From: Zanthoxylum bungeanum
Lineage: Eukaryota > Streptophyta > Magnoliopsida > Sapindales > Rutaceae
DNA: 64,000 nucleotides
Reading direction: 5' to 3'
Assembly: GCA_019454045.1 (NCBI GenBank)
Contig: SKCR01037626.1
Location: 1-64,000 of the forward strand
Below the pieces are notes generated by a model. It had not been told where the DNA came from. It did no database searches and was given only the letters and a program-made list of their open reading frames with translations. Shown in pieces: positions 13,030 through 25,452 of this stretch (position 1 is the stretch's first letter; every line of letters begins with the position of its first letter). A program made the translations under genes and the position numbers.

Positions 13030-13330
13030 ACCATAAATCCAATTAATCTAATTAATTGATTTCCATGCATATCGGTCTTCATATCGGTCAACCTTCATAT
13101 CTTACATGCTCTTAGAAATCGGCACGGATCATACCAGTCCCCATACCGATAAGCACATCGGCATACCAGTCTCCATACCGGTTAGTAATCCGGTATAGCG
13201 CTTGAATCTTCAAACGATAATATAATCGTTATAATTTGACAGATCATCATATCGGTCTCTGCAGACCGGCATATCGGTTTCAGACAGAACAGTTGGGACA
13301 GTTTACACATTCACTATTTATTGAGCCCCC
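13030..13330. repeat. Interspersed CATACCGGT/CATATCGGT words
   Basis: About nine occurrences of CATA(C/T)CGG(T/C), CATACCAGT or close variants lie within roughly 250 bp, with uneven spacing. No ORF was found. The role is unknown; it may be part of a decayed LTR. Confidence 0.5.
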
Positions 13331-13399
13331 AAATTCATTTTTGCCTACATCTTGAACCTTCATTCAATTTATTTAAAGGCAAAAACAGAGAATTTAAAA

Positions 13400-13935
13400 A
13401 GATTCATCAGCATGCACTTTCATACTCAAACTCACACACTACACCTGCATATTATTTGTAGTGAGTTTAGATTTATTGGGTTAGCAACTCACACTAAACT
13501 AAAATCTTCATTATCTTTGTGAGTTCCCAAGTTGTTCATTAAATCTTCATTATTAAACACTTGAGGTTGTGAAATCCCTGTATGAGTGGATATACTCAAA
13601 AAGGTGGATCGTAAAGGTTTGTGAGTGAGCCTATTGAGAAAACTCATTGTAAAGGTTTTAAGAGTGAACCTATGGATAACCTCTTGTGTAAGGTTTGGAG
13701 TGAACCTACGGGTCAAAACTCTTGGTTGCTGGTGAGCCACATAAAACTCGGTGTAAGTTATGGATTCAATTTAGTGGAAATCTTCAAACGCGGCTTGGGG
13801 GAGTAGACGTAGGCATTATTGGCTGAACCACTATAAATCACCGGTGTCAATTTCTCTAACTTTATCTCTTTATTTTATCGCGAGCTTAATATTTTCTTTC
13901 CATATTATTTAGCATAGGTTGAGATTGAGAAATTG
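13400..13935 (+). mobile_element. Possible fragment of another copia LTR
   Basis: The segment ends with a stretch resembling the distal part of several plant copia LTRs: GGGGGAGTAGACGTAGGC, then GGCTGAACCACTATAAATC, then a T-rich tail. AGTGAACCTA-like words repeat at about 13625-13715. No PBS follows, so this is at most a piece. The assignment rests on general resemblance, not alignment. Confidence 0.35.
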
Positions 13936-14945
13936 ATTAATAAGTTTAATTGGTAAAGCTACTAGCTTAGTAACATCGGCAAAGATTTTCATTTCTGCAT
14001 ATTTAGGTCATTATCCAATTTACCTCCTTTCAGTATAGAGAATTTATTTATTGTATGCTTCTAGGTAATTTCAAATAATGGTCATCAACTTTGACAATGG
14101 AGACCATGATTGAAGACAATGGAATGCAAGAGTAAAATTTTAATGTATCGATGAATGAATATTTGTTTATTTAAAAGCTTTAAGTTTTTTTTTTCCATAA
14201 ACATGTATTATTGTGCATGACTTGTATATAATAACATAATTAAATAAAATAAATAAACATTAGACGTGGTCAAAAGTTAATATGTGCAAATGTCCATAAA
14301 CTTAAAAAGTTAACTATGCATCCCGCTCTATTTCACCAATTGAACACCACTTGCTACCGTTAATGACCAAATCAATAAGGCTATTATTTGAAAAGAAATT
14401 ATATTACTAACAAACAAATTTATTTTTGCAGATATAATAATTATTGAAATAAATATATTATCTAACTACAATATATTATATTATTTTCTAGTTTTTTAGA
14501 AAATTAGCTAGTAGGGATTATTGATTTTTTTTTTTTAATCAAATAGACGTGGATACATAATATTTTGTTTGTGTCAATGATATTACCAAAAAAAGTGTCA
14601 ATTTTTCGAGTAATTTTTTGGTGCAATGGAGACACGAGTGACGTGATATCATCAATAAATTAGTAAATGACATGTATGATTTAATATTCATATTTTTAGT
14701 TGTTTTTTTTAATAATTTAACACGCATGACAATGAATTATTGTAGATTATCTCCAATTTTACTACACAATTCACAATATTTTGTTAAACAAAACCGTAGT
14801 TTGATTAGTCTCATCACATTGGTTGGCATTGTGCAGAAAAGAAAACAAACATAAATCTCTTGAAAAATAACAGGTGAAAAAAATAAATTAAGAAATAATT
14901 GTTTGCTAAATCATATATCCCATATGACGTTATTCTCCAGGTTCG
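13936..14945. other. AT-rich 3' flank of the subtilase gene, no gene seen
   Basis: This very AT-rich DNA contains T-runs near 14187 and 14526. No protein family, RNA gene or intact repeat was recognised. It should include the 3' UTR and polyadenylation region of the minus-strand subtilase, but no clear signal could be picked out. Confidence 0.5.
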
Positions 14946-17159
14946 TCATTCAAACCTTATAGCAATAGGGCTCTTTACAGTGTGCTTACAAGAAATCCAA
15001 CTCAGATACGCTTGGACAGAATGTGCATCAATGTCTTGGGTTCTTCTAGTGAATGTCACAGAGTAAATAGCCTTTTGATTTTTGTCCGTAAAAGAAAGCT
15101 TTTCAGGTTGTACGGTAATATATACTCCTTGTGGTGTAATAATTTGATGAGTGTAGGATGATTTAGCTCGTCCGACGTTTGTTACTGTTCTATAATATGT
15201 TTGAGGACTATGCCCCAAACTTATAGAAAATGTAGGATAATTTAACTCTGCTTCAGCTATCCTGGACACTTTTGAGCATTGCACTTCATAACTCACAATA
15301 ACTTCTACCTGTTGGTCTGTGTAATTCAAGCCACATAAGTAACGAACGTAGTCATCCTGTTGGATATCGTAAATAAGTCCTGGATCATTTGCTTTTGATG
15401 GGTTTACATGGCCTGCACCAACTGCAAACAGATCAGCTGGAAGACGATTTTGATCAACAATTGGCTTGCCTTCAAGGTTTACGGTATCGGCAGTAGTCAT
15501 GATGGCAGATTTTATTGCAGCAGGTGACCAGTCAGGATGAGCACTTTTGAGCAAAGCTGCAATACCACTAAGATGTGGGCAAGACATTGATGTGCCTGAA
15601 GCAATTCTAAATGTGAATTCCATAGAAGATGGACTGGCAGCTAAAATGTTCACACCTGGTCCGATAATGTCTGGCTTCAAGATGCCAGGGCTTGCTTTGC
15701 TGGGTCCTCTTGAGGAGAAAGCCGCAACCTCAGGAGCATATTTCTTGTCAATTACAGTTCCTTTGAACACTATTGCAGCAGTTGGTGACGATGTTGAATT
15801 TATGTAAGCTTTGATTTTCTCCCCTACTATATAACTTACATGCATTGCTGGAAGTACATGTAAATCTGGAAAAGTAGTTTGACCAGCTCGTTGGTCATTC
15901 ATAAGAATCATGGCAGCACCACCCGCATCCTTGACATTCTTTCCCTGTTTAATTTTGTCTGTACCTGCACCTTTCTCACATAACACTATTTTGCCTTTGA
16001 CGTCAATGCTTTTTAGACTTTCTGGTGAGCAGAACGCATCCGAATGATCCCTCGCTCCAGCAAAAACAAGGGGTAATTGCTTGGAAGGGAAATTTTTAGG
16101 CAGGAAAAGTGTTTCGCCGTCATATGATGCCTGATTTCCTAGCTTGGCCGATGCAACTATGCTTCTGTCGATGGTGCTTGCTCCCACAGTAAGTATCCAT
16201 GGTGCGTCATTAACTAAAGTATAATGATCTGGTCCAAAATTAGCTGCCGAAATACTAACAAAAACGCCTTTTTGGGTAGCGGAAAATGTTGCAATTGCTA
16301 TTGAGTTAGCAAAGAAGTGCGAGAAACCAACACCAAATGAAAGCGAAAGCACATCAACACCGTCTTCAACAGCAGTTTCAATTGCTGCAATAACTAAGCT
16401 CTCTGGAGAATTTTTTGCATCTGTTGAGTAATCAAAAACTTTGTACATTGCTAAGTGAGCTAAAGGTGCCATGCCTACTGCAGTGCCATTGGCCTGACCA
16501 AACAAATTGGCACCATTCACAAAATTCCCAGCGGCTGTGCTTGCCGTGTGGGTCCCATGCCCTTCATAATCAATAGGTGGCTCACCGTTGGTAGCAAAGA
16601 AATTTCTTGCCCCAATAAGCTTGTTATTACAAGCCGCCCCTTCTAATTCACATTTCCCTTTCCACTTTGCTGGTGGTGGAGGCATGCCTTGATCACTAAA
16701 CGAAGGATGCCCAGGTGTTATTCCTGAGTCCAAAACTCCAATAATAACTCCTTTTCCCATATTTGAATCTTTCCAAATTCCTGAATTTTGATGCAAACCC
16801 AAGAAGCTAGGAGTGTGTGTTGTATGTAGTTGCAATTTCTTTTCAACATGGGCTGATATAAAGCCCCTCTTTGTTTCCATGGCCTTTACTTCCTCGGATG
16901 TCAACCTTGCTGCAAAACCTGAAATCACATTCCTGTAGCAATACAACATTCGTGATTGAGGATTAGAGATGGTTGCTGCCAAGAATGACTGGTACCAGTT
17001 ATCTAAATCTATTTTCTCGGAAGATAAATCCTGCTTTGGATTTTGCACGTACACAATATATGTCTGTAATCCATCTCCCTCACTTTCGTTGTTAATCACA
17101 GAAATTGCTGGGGAGAAACTGATTAGTATGAAAATGAGACCAAGTAAATTGGGAGCCAT
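14946..17159 (-). CDS. Subtilisin-like serine protease (plant subtilase, SBT1/P69-like), copy 1
   Basis: This single uninterrupted frame of 737 aa has the usual length for a plant subtilase and no intron, as is typical of the SBT1 group. Residues 1 to about 21 form a hydrophobic signal peptide. About 33-112 are an I9-type propeptide, ending at the usual processing region [12 protein letters not shown] (111-122). The catalytic triad is complete: D144 in GVLDSG, H201 in GHGTHT and S524 in GTSMSCPH. Oxyanion Asn is N307 in SAANFGP; many relatives read AGNSGP here. A protease-associated insert spans about 355-470 and a fibronectin-III-like domain about 635-735. Possible N-glycosylation sites are N224, N454 and N612. 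It probably acts in the apoplast on extracellular proteins; the substrate is unknown. The start Met directly precedes the signal peptide. Two broken copies lie upstream, so it was part of a tandem cluster. Confidence 0.95.
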   Translation of the reverse strand: MAPNLLGLIFILISFSPAISVINNESEGDGLQTYIVYVQNPKQDLSSEKIDLDNWYQSFLAATISNPQSRMLYCYRNVISGFAARLTSEEVKAMETKRGFISAHVEKKLQLHTTHTPSFLGLHQNSGIWKDSNMGKGVIIGVLDSGITPGHPSFSDQGMPPPPAKWKGKCELEGAACNNKLIGARNFFATNGEPPIDYEGHGTHTASTAAGNFVNGANLFGQANGTAVGMAPLAHLAMYKVFDYSTDAKNSPESLVIAAIETAVEDGVDVLSLSFGVGFSHFFANSIAIATFSATQKGVFVSISAANFGPDHYTLVNDAPWILTVGASTIDRSIVASAKLGNQASYDGETLFLPKNFPSKQLPLVFAGARDHSDAFCSPESLKSIDVKGKIVLCEKGAGTDKIKQGKNVKDAGGAAMILMNDQRAGQTTFPDLHVLPAMHVSYIVGEKIKAYINSTSSPTAAIVFKGTVIDKKYAPEVAAFSSRGPSKASPGILKPDIIGPGVNILAASPSSMEFTFRIASGTSMSCPHLSGIAALLKSAHPDWSPAAIKSAIMTTADTVNLEGKPIVDQNRLPADLFAVGAGHVNPSKANDPGLIYDIQQDDYVRYLCGLNYTDQQVEVIVSYEVQCSKVSRIAEAELNYPTFSISLGHSPQTYYRTVTNVGRAKSSYTHQIITPQGVYITVQPEKLSFTDKNQKAIYSVTFTRRTQDIDAHSVQAYLSWISCKHTVKSPIAIRFE

Positions 17160-17526
17160 ATTTAATTCTTTAGCATTCTTGATCTAACATTTATGTTTAA
17201 TTTTGTGTTGATGCTTGGATTAGAAAGCGGTATGCGCCAATTATTAACAAAGAAAACACAGTTGTGAATGTGATTTTTATTTTTATTTTTTACTTAGGAA
17301 TTGTTAATAAATACCCGCTAACTAAGGCAGTTAATAACGATTAACAAATTATATATTTTAAATTTATGTTACACTAAATTTGGAGAGTAAGGCTGGCTAA
17401 CAGTTTAATTTATCAAACAAAGTGTCACATGTACGTGCTGCTGGCACTGGTAGTTTCAATTTGCTTAAATATTAATGGTTCTCATTTTGAAGCTGTCCCT
17501 AATTGACAATTTGAAAACAAAAAAAT
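17160..17526 (-). promoter_or_regulatory. Upstream (promoter) region of subtilase copy 1
   Basis: About 370 bp separate the start codon from the remains of copy 2. The region is AT-rich. A TATA-like AAAATATATAAT (minus strand) lies near 17349-17361, about 190 bp before the ATG, but several other AT stretches could serve. The rest of the ancestral promoter beyond 17527 is replaced by copy 2 and element E, so regulation may differ from that of paralogues. Confidence 0.4.
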
Positions 17527-17574
17527 TATTTAACTCTGCTTCAGCTATCCTGGACACTTTTGAGCATTGCACTT
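17527..17574 (-). pseudogene. Subtilase copy 2, C-terminal end piece
   Basis: This piece is nearly identical to 15237-15284 of copy 1 (around residues 625-641) and stops at the insertion of element E. Sequence for the last roughly 97 residues is absent, so copy 2 was already 3'-truncated where it abuts the promoter of copy 1. CACTT (17570-17574) is the left target duplication of E. The gene continues at 22741. Confidence 0.9.
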
Positions 17575-18030
17575 TGTTGTAAAAATTTGCTTAAATATTT
17601 TTTGTAATTAAGTTCAAACGTTCATATTATTTTTTACTTATAAAAAGACGGCCCTGCTTCATAATTTTAAAAAAAGGGAGAAAAAAATAAACAAAGTTTT
17701 TTTGTTGAAAGAAAAAGAAAGAAAGAAAGAAAGAAACACAAGCTAGAAACAGCGAGAGGGAAAAAAAAAGGGCTTCACTATTTTTGAAAAAATTGCCGAG
17801 AGCCAGTGAGAAAAAGAAATTGCCGAGAGTCAGTGTGGAACAGAAAACAAAAAAAAAATAGATTATTTGTTTCATACTAGAACTAAACAGAAAAACAAAC
17901 CGAGAGGGGTTTGATTTACAAGAGCAAACTGTTTTCAAACCGAGAGCAAAAAAGAAACCGAGAGCAATTATTTTTGTTTCAAATACTTTCAAAGCAAAAA
18001 ACCTCACTGTTGTTTCTAAAGATTCCGAGC

Positions 18031-18080
<50 letters not shown>

Positions 18081-18340
18081 ATACTATATATATATATATA
18101 TATATTTTGTGTTGGGTGTGAGTATACCAATCGATTTTGTGCAAAATCGATTGAGACAGTGTTAATCTGGGCTTGTTTTATCCAGGAGACGGCAGGGCTG
18201 ATATACTGCTAGCACAAATTCCGGGCAGAGCCGCGAAACGTCTTAAAGAGAGCGACCTAGTCCGCGACTCAAGCCTACTTCGATTTTTACATTCCTGGTG
18301 AACGGTAACATTTTCCTTATTTGTGCAAATTGTTCTAACA
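17575..18340 (+). repeat. 5' LTR of element E
   Basis: The LTR is 766 bp long. Compared with the 3' LTR it lacks roughly 250 bp near its start and has gained an AT microsatellite. The rest aligns closely, including repeated GAAA units near 17709-17737 and CCGAGAG words. Confidence 0.9.
18031..18105. repeat. AT dinucleotide microsatellite
   Basis: A nearly pure (AT)n run broken by TCTATACT lies within the 5' LTR of E. The matching site in the 3' LTR (about 22495) has a T-run instead, so the expansion followed insertion or is specific to this LTR. Confidence 0.95.
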
Positions 18341-21300
18341 ATTTTAAGACGTTATCGATCTGTCATATTTGCTTATGTTATGTTTGTTACTGTTTTTATG
18401 CTGCAATTATAAGTACATTATGCATGAAATGAATATTAAATGAATTGATAGGCTTGTGAGGAAGTTGGCTTTAATAGATTTTATTTGTTGAGTCTTGACA
18501 AAATATTCATACTTCATGAAATTGGAATATCCGATGTCCGCAACCTGCAGAGTGTTGTTTTGAGTTGAGTTTCTGCGTGATAAATTACACGGTTTATTGC
18601 ATGTTATTTTAATAACTTCATCAAGTGAAACTCAACTGACTTTTAGAGGTTTGGTAATTTCTTTCAGTGGAGCTTTTGTCATTTGTGTAGAATTTGTTTT
18701 GTCTTGATGATGCATCAAAAGCAATAAAAATAAATAAAAATAAAAAGGTAAAAAAGAGCTTTGATCAATTTGGGTTTCTATCCTTTAGAAGAAGAAGGGT
18801 ATATTTGAGAATCTTTATGTTGATTGTTCTAAATTTCTTGCTCTTTTTGTTTTCCTCCGTGTGAGTGATTACTGTATTGGTTTGAAATTTTAAAAAACAG
18901 TATAGTTGTGCGACAGTTCAATCTTTACATTCTATCCCAGGTTTTGTTTTTATTTGCGGTTAGTTTATTTCTTTTACTATGTGACACCTTCGTGGGCATG
19001 GCATTTTTACTTATCTGAACTGCTGCTAGTTCGTGCAATAGTTGTGGAACTTTGCAATAATGGGTTTTGTGTAAACTACACCTGATTGAAGATATTTGCA
19101 TGGAAAACTAGAAAAAATTCCAAACGAAGGGATATTATATTTTGAAATTTAGATAGGATGCATGTACTTCAAAATAAATTTTAAGAAGCTCTAAGAAAAT
19201 GTTTAAATACATTTATAATAATAAGTACGTGTAGTGGTTGCACTTGTACTTGTTACTTAATTATTTGGTATAATTTCATGTCATCTTTTTGATCTGAATC
19301 CTATCTTATTAACTGATTTGATATTATTTCATTTGTACTATGAAGATCTATGATGGATTTTTTCCTTCCTTGATTGCAATCTCTTTATTGAGTTTTTGGT
19401 TCAGTGTATCAAGCGAAAAAATTTACTCTTTGATGGTTAAATGAACATAATGATCTCTATATCATCTAGGGTTTGCAAAATCTTCTTGAAAAAATGGTCA
19501 GTTTGATTTTTATTGCTCCTGATATCCTGAAGTTCTATGTGGAATTTGCTATGATTCTTTAGACTGACAAAATTTCACTATGATGTGAATTTCATATTGT
19601 CATGTGGATGTTAGATTGACAAGTAGAAAGAAATTAGAGCACGCCATTTATGATTGACTGTAGATTTAATTATACATACATTAATTAATATTTGAAGAAC
19701 AGTTATGGTTTTGTTCAGCATGAGCTAGTATTGGGATATTTGTGATTTTCTTTTTCTTGAACAATGTGGTGTTGATTTACCTCAATGCATATCTGAAAAA
19801 CTGTTGGAAAGCTAATGGGTTAATTTTAAAAAAAACATAATCACTAAAACTGAAATAACCAGAACAAGCACTAACCTCCCTCAGGAAAATAATAATAGTT
19901 AGTTCATATGCTACAACTGTAGCAAACAAGAGCACCTTGCCCGAAACTACCGGTTAAAGAGTTTTTGCTCCAAAAGCGAACCTTACCGAAGACCAACTGG
20001 TTACTACGATCTTTGAGATCAACATGTTTGGTGGATTCGAGGGATGGTGAGTAGGCATTGTCATATTTTGTCATGTCTGTTATGATTATGCTCTGTTCGA
20101 GTTATATGTACAAGTTGTAAATAAGATAATGTGATGAGTGGTTTCTCAAACCACTATAGCTGCTAGAACTGGTGATGTGGAATTTAAATTTTATTTTATG
20201 AAATATTGAAGGTTTGAGAACCTAGAACTTTGAGAATAAGATTAATAGAAAAATATAAATTTTATGATTGATGAACATCTTGTTTCTATGAAGAAAAATT
20301 TCTTTGGTATTAAAAAATAGTGGGGGCTCGAACTCTAATGATAAATTGGAAATAGTGGAGGTTTTACCTATAATATTTCACTTATGGTCTTAAAGTGATT
20401 AAAAGTGACAAATTTTTCTTTTTTCACAATGTTTGAAAAACATGTGAAATGTCTATATATTGATATGCTTCTTTTTTATATGCATGTTGTTGATTTTGTT
20501 GAAGTATATGTTGTCTTCTAAATCTGTAAAGAAAAAACTTAGAAGAAACTAATGTAATTCTCATAATTAAATTACTAGGACATAAAAAAATTGAATCTAA
20601 TAATAAATTTACATGTACTCTTTATGACTCTAGTGTAAAGTTGTTCAAGAACATTGGTGACAATGTTAGATAATCTGAGTATCCGAACAACATTGGTAAG
20701 TGACGTTATCTTTTGATTACACTAGACCTGACATTGCATATGTCGTAGGATTACTATGTAGATTTATTAGTAAACATAGTATGAGCATTGACATGCTATT
20801 GACAAGGTTATAAGGTACCTAAAAAGGACCATGAACCTAAAATTACATTATCAGAAGTTTTCCTCTGTTCTTAAAGGACATAGCGATGTTAATTGGAACA
20901 CCATTTCAGATGATTCCAAGGCTACCAAGGGATATATTTCCTTGAGTATGAGATGATACCACTAGCATCAGCTTGTGAAGAAGCAGCTTGATTAAGAAGC
21001 TTGCTATTAGATACCCTTTATGGGAGAGACTGATACCAGTTGTCTTGATCCATTGTGATAGTACCACGCGGCTATTGCAAATATTCAGAACTGTTATTAT
21101 AATAGTAAGAGATGTAGATACACAGTACAGTTAGAGAATATCTCTCTTATGGAGCTGTAAGAATGGATCATGTACGAACTGATGATAATTTAGCTGATCC
21201 TTTGATAAAAGGACTAGCAAGAGAGAAGGTATCAAATACCTAGAAAAGAATGAGAATATTGCAATTATACAATCACTTATGATGGTAACCCGACCTAATA

Positions 21301-21799
21301 GATTGGAGATCCCAAGAAATAGGTTCAATGGGTAATAACAAGTCATGAAGTGATGATGAATCATGCTATTATTTTATTTGTGAGTTCCATTCTGAGAGCA
21401 TGATATCCTGAAGCGATAGAAGGATGAGTTATTTAACTCTTAATGTGTTCTATACTCTATGTAGAGTGGAGTACCTAGCTACATGAGTACTCTTGATAGA
21501 CACACCTATGTGAATGTAGGAGTGTGGCCGCTTCTTATGAAATTTTAGGCAAAAATTTCTAGAGCATTCACTATACTGGGATATACGAGCACGACCATAA
21601 TGCTCGGGCTTTTGACTACACCCTGAAAGGTTTGTGTGTGTGACGTTGTCAGAGATAGAGTTCAAAACTACGAGTTACTCTAGTATAATCTGAATCATCA
21701 ACACTATGTAAAGGTTCAAGTCGAAAGACACCTTTATTTATGGACGGCCTTATATTATATTGCTCGATGAAAATGTTTTATTAAAATTCAAGTGGGGAT
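18341..21799 (+). pseudogene. Internal region of element E with copia gag and RNase H relics
   Basis: No long frame survives. At 19909-19953 the sequence reads CYNCSKQEHLARNYR, a copia zinc knuckle (CX2CX4HX4C) whose last Cys has become Tyr. About 20830-21240 resembles the end of copia RNase H: an ALASACEEAA-like stretch near 20955, HCDST near 21050 and NLADPLIKGLAREK near 21185-21230. About 18341-19900 and 19960-20800 hold nothing recognised. Integrase and reverse transcriptase are gone or unrecognisable. Confidence 0.75.
21789..21799 (+). other. Polypurine tract of element E
   Basis: CAAGTGGGGAT lies directly before the 3' LTR start TGTTGTAAA. Confidence 0.75.
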
Positions 21800-22740
21800 T
21801 GTTGTAAATATAAATTTGAATAAAGAAGTTACATGTTTTGAGTTTAAATGTGTTTTTACAAAAAAATTAAATTGGAGAAAAATACTTTAAAAATTCTGTA
21901 ACATCCATGACAAATTTTATTCAAAGGTTTGTAACAGATTTTCTTATTAAATTTCTTAAACACGTTTTCATTAAGATTCAAAAATTTTTTAACAGCCTTA
22001 TGAATTTTTCTTGACACGTTTTTTGCTTTGTTTAAATTGCAAAACGTAAGAAATAATTACAAAATATTTTTTGTAATTAAGTTCAAACGTTCATATTTTT
22101 TTTATTTATAAAAAGACTACCCTGCTTCATAATTTTTTAAAAAGGGAGAAAAAAAATAAACAAAGCTTTTTTTGTTGAAAGAAAAAAAAGAAAAGAAAGA
22201 AAGAAACACAAGCTAGAAACAGCGAGAGGAAAAAAAAAGGGCTTCACTATTTTTGAAAAAATTGCCGAGAGCCAGTGAGAAAAAGAAATTGCCGAGAGTC
22301 AGTGTGGAACAGAAAACAAAAATAGATTGTTTGTTTCATACTAGAACAAAACAGAAAAACAAACCGAGAGTTGTTTGATTTACAAGAGCAAACTGTTTTC
22401 AAACCGAGAGCAAAAAAGAAACCGATAGCAATTATTTTTGTTTCAAATACTTTCAAAGCCAAAAACATCACTGTTGTTTCTAAAGATTCCGAGAATTTTT
22501 TTTTTTTTGTGTTGGGTGTGAGTATACAAATCGATTTTGTGCAAAATCGATTGAGACATTGTTAATCTGGGCTTGTTTTATCCTGGAGACGGCGGGGCTG
22601 ACATACTGCTAGCACAAATTCCGGACTGAGCCTCGAAACGACTTAACGAGAGCTACCCAGTCCGCGACTCAAGCCTACTTCGATTTTTACATTCCTGGTG
22701 AACGGTAACATTTTCCTTATTTGTGCAAATTGTTCTAACA
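21800..22740 (+). repeat. 3' LTR of element E
   Basis: At 941 bp this is the fuller of the two LTRs. It ends TTCTAACA, followed by target duplication CACTT and the resumed subtilase sequence. Small ORFs here are chance. Confidence 0.9.
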
Positions 22741-23607
22741 CACTTCATAACTCACAATAACTTATACCTGTTGGTCTGTGTAATTCAAGCCACATAAGTA
22801 ACGAACGTAGTCATCCTGTTGGATATCGTAAATAAGTCCTGGATCATTTGCTTTTGATGGGTTTACATGGCCTGCACCAACTGCAAACAGATCAGCTGGA
22901 AGATGATTTTGATCAACAATTGGATTGCCTTCAAGGTTTACCGTATCGGCAGTTATCATGATGGCGGATTTTTTGCAGCAGGTGACCAGTTAGGATGAGC
23001 ACTTTTGAGCAAAGCTGCAATACCACTAAGATGTGGGCAAGACATTGATGTGCCTGAAGCAATGTTAAATGTGAATTCCATAGAAGATGGACTGGCAGCT
23101 AAAATGTTCACACCTGGTCCGATAATGTCTGGCTTCAAAATGTCAGGGTTTGCTTTGCTGGGTCCTCTTGAGGAGAAAACCGCAACCTCAGGAGCATATT
23201 TCTTGTCAATTACAGTTCCTTTGAACACTATTGCAGCAGTTGGTGACGATGTTGAATTTATGTAAGCTTTGATTTTCTCCCCTACTATATAACTTACATG
23301 CATTGCTGGAAGTACATGTAAATCTGGAAAAGTAGTTTGACCAGCTCGTTGGCCATTCATAAGAATCATGGCAGCACCACCCGCATCCTTGACATTCTTT
23401 CCATTTTTAATTCTGTCTGTACCTGCACCTTTCTCACATAACACTATTTTGCCTTTGACGTCAATGATTTTTAGAGTTTCTGGTGAGCAGAATGCATCCG
23501 AATGATCACTCGCTCCAGCAAAAACAAGGGGTAATTGCTTGGAATGGAAATTTGTAGGCATGAAAAGTGTTTCGCCGTCATATGATGCCTGATTTCCTAG
23601 CTTGGCC
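22741..23607 (-). pseudogene. Subtilase copy 2, middle piece (about residues 339-627)
   Basis: This aligns closely with 15280-16150 of copy 1. It keeps the catalytic Ser motif GTSMSCPH near 23030-23055 and the protease-associated segment. A 1-nt deletion near 22970, just after the SPAA stretch that follows the catalytic Ser, shifts the frame relative to the C-terminal part. The piece ends at the left edge of element F. The sequence is close enough to copy 1 to imply a fairly recent duplication, but the frameshift, insertions and a stop in the N-terminal piece make it dead. Confidence 0.93.
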
Positions 23608-25452
23608 TGTTGGACAATTATGACCCATAGCGTCACTATTTGTACAGATCATGGTGTTGTTGTACAAATTAACTATGTGACAAAGGAGATTGCTCTCTTA
23701 TCATTTGTGATTAGATCACCAAGGTGTATAAATGATAGGAGGTCCCTATGATTTGTTCCCGAATTGAGAATGATATGAGACAGTATCAATCCACGAAGGA
23801 TAAATCATTAAATATCCCTAGTCAGAGTATTATCGAGATCGGACATCGATAAATATGTAAAAGCCTAGTATTACACTTGTGCGCGTTGTGATGGCATAAC
23901 GACATAGTTCTCATATATTTGGGTATAGGATACTAATGCAAATTTAATAGAAGGTTGTGTTTTACCGAAGGTACGGGAAACAGCTTCGCTCTGGATAAAC
24001 CCCCTCGGAATTCCATTGGTAGTATGACTATGTGTCTATAGAAGTCCGAAATCAGGGTAGGTGTATTTGGTCTTAACCTGAGACTTGCACCGCTAATACT
24101 TACGACAATCAATCTACTTTGGTTTTGGTCGTCCAGGGCTTTAACCGATTTCTGTGTACGCCTCTTCTGGGTATATCGAGAATCGTAGTGTGTTGGGTGT
24201 GATGTCAAGACGGAAGTATCACTTCAGTCATATGGAGATGATGGTCACGTAGGATACGGTACTAGTACTCTTATGTACTGCAATCATCGGGATAAAATGA
24301 CAAGGTCAGGTTTATCCGATTATAGAGACTAGTTACCAGACATCCGACATGTACTTCGTACGGGGCAGACACAATTCCAGCCCCAAGCCTAGCACGTGAT
24401 CATCCGATACTGGATCGAAATACGCAATACTACGTATACTACGCCTGATATAGATCCTTTATTCCTGTAAATATATTTCTGGAGAATTGGGTAGGCATGG
24501 CGCTTTGCTAGAAGCCAACCTTGTCTTGTAAATCAGTATAAACGTAGTACTAGGTACTTACGTGTTCGGATAGTCCGACGACCGAATTTACTGCCAACAT
24601 ATATGGGGATCTCATGGGTCGCTTCCTGAAGATTCACCGATGACGTATGACTCGCACTTTTAATTAATCTGGGATTAATTAGATGATAGAGAAAATTAAT
24701 CTAGGATTAATTGATGAGATATTTTATCTGGGATAAAATATCAATTAAAGAGAGAAAACTATTAATTTGGAATTAATCGATAAATTAATATATTCGATAT
24801 ATTAAACGAAATTGGATTTCGACACGGAATTGAATTAGATTTTAATTCGGGCGAACGAGTTAATTTAGAATTAATTCGTTAGCGACATGAATAGTGATTT
24901 CGCTAGGCATAATCATTTAATTGCGTCGCGACGGAAAATTCGTTAATTTGGAATTAGCGAACCCGAGCCCGGGATTGTTTGCGAGCGCATTCGCATTTCG
25001 AATTCGAGTGCGGCCCGCAAGTCAAATCAAGCGTCAAATCATTAGTCACATCAAGCGTCAAATCACATGTCACTTTTAATGATGTGACAATTGATTGATT
25101 GATTGATGTGAGTCGATGGAAGTTGATGGCTAGCATTTAATGCTATTTTGGAACCAAAATTTGTGTGTTGACTTTTGGAAAGCTTTTACCTAATTTTTTG
25201 GTATATGTTTATTTTTGATTTTGGAAATCAAATAAGCTAATACACATCTTCATTCTCTCTCTTTTGGCTCACGAATTTGGAGCCAATTTTTCTCTCTTCA
25301 TCTCACGCCCAACAAGGGCATTTCTTCATTGGTTTGGTAGTCCACTGCCGAGAGCCAAGAAGGAAATGGGATGCAAAGTGCTTGATTTTTGTGGCAAAAA
25401 TCATGAGAGCTAGCACTCCGAGAGACATGCGAAGGTGATAGGGAAGTCCACC
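23608..25452 (+). repeat. 5' LTR of F, part 1
   Basis: This is the first 1845 bp of the LTR, up to the insertion point of H at AAGTCCACC. It aligns with 40158-42002 of the 3' LTR. The terminal part resumes at 34202. Confidence 0.93.
25448..25452. other. Left target-site duplication of element H (CCACC)
   Basis: CCACC here and at 34197-34201 flank H exactly. The unoccupied site is visible in the 3' LTR of F (GTCCACCCATGAG near 41995), which has one copy. Confidence 0.95.

Larger units (their letters stand above)
17575..22740 (+). mobile_element. Element E: non-autonomous copia-derived LTR element
   Basis: This 5.2-kb element is inserted in subtilase copy 2. LTRs lie at 17575-18340 and 21800-22740; both begin TGTTGTAAA and end TTCTAACA. 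The perfect 5-bp target duplication CACTT occupies 17570-17574 and 22741-22745. A purine tract CAAGTGGGGAT precedes the 3' LTR. The internal 3.46 kb has only relics of coding sequence. No tRNA-Met PBS follows the 5' LTR (ATTTTAAGACG instead), which is unusual for copia. Orientation comes from the tract and the RNase H relic. Confidence 0.9.

Noticed and set aside
17627..18165. Hydrophobic Tyr/Ile-rich frames in element E's LTR
   Set aside because: They are translations of the AT microsatellite and T-rich DNA.
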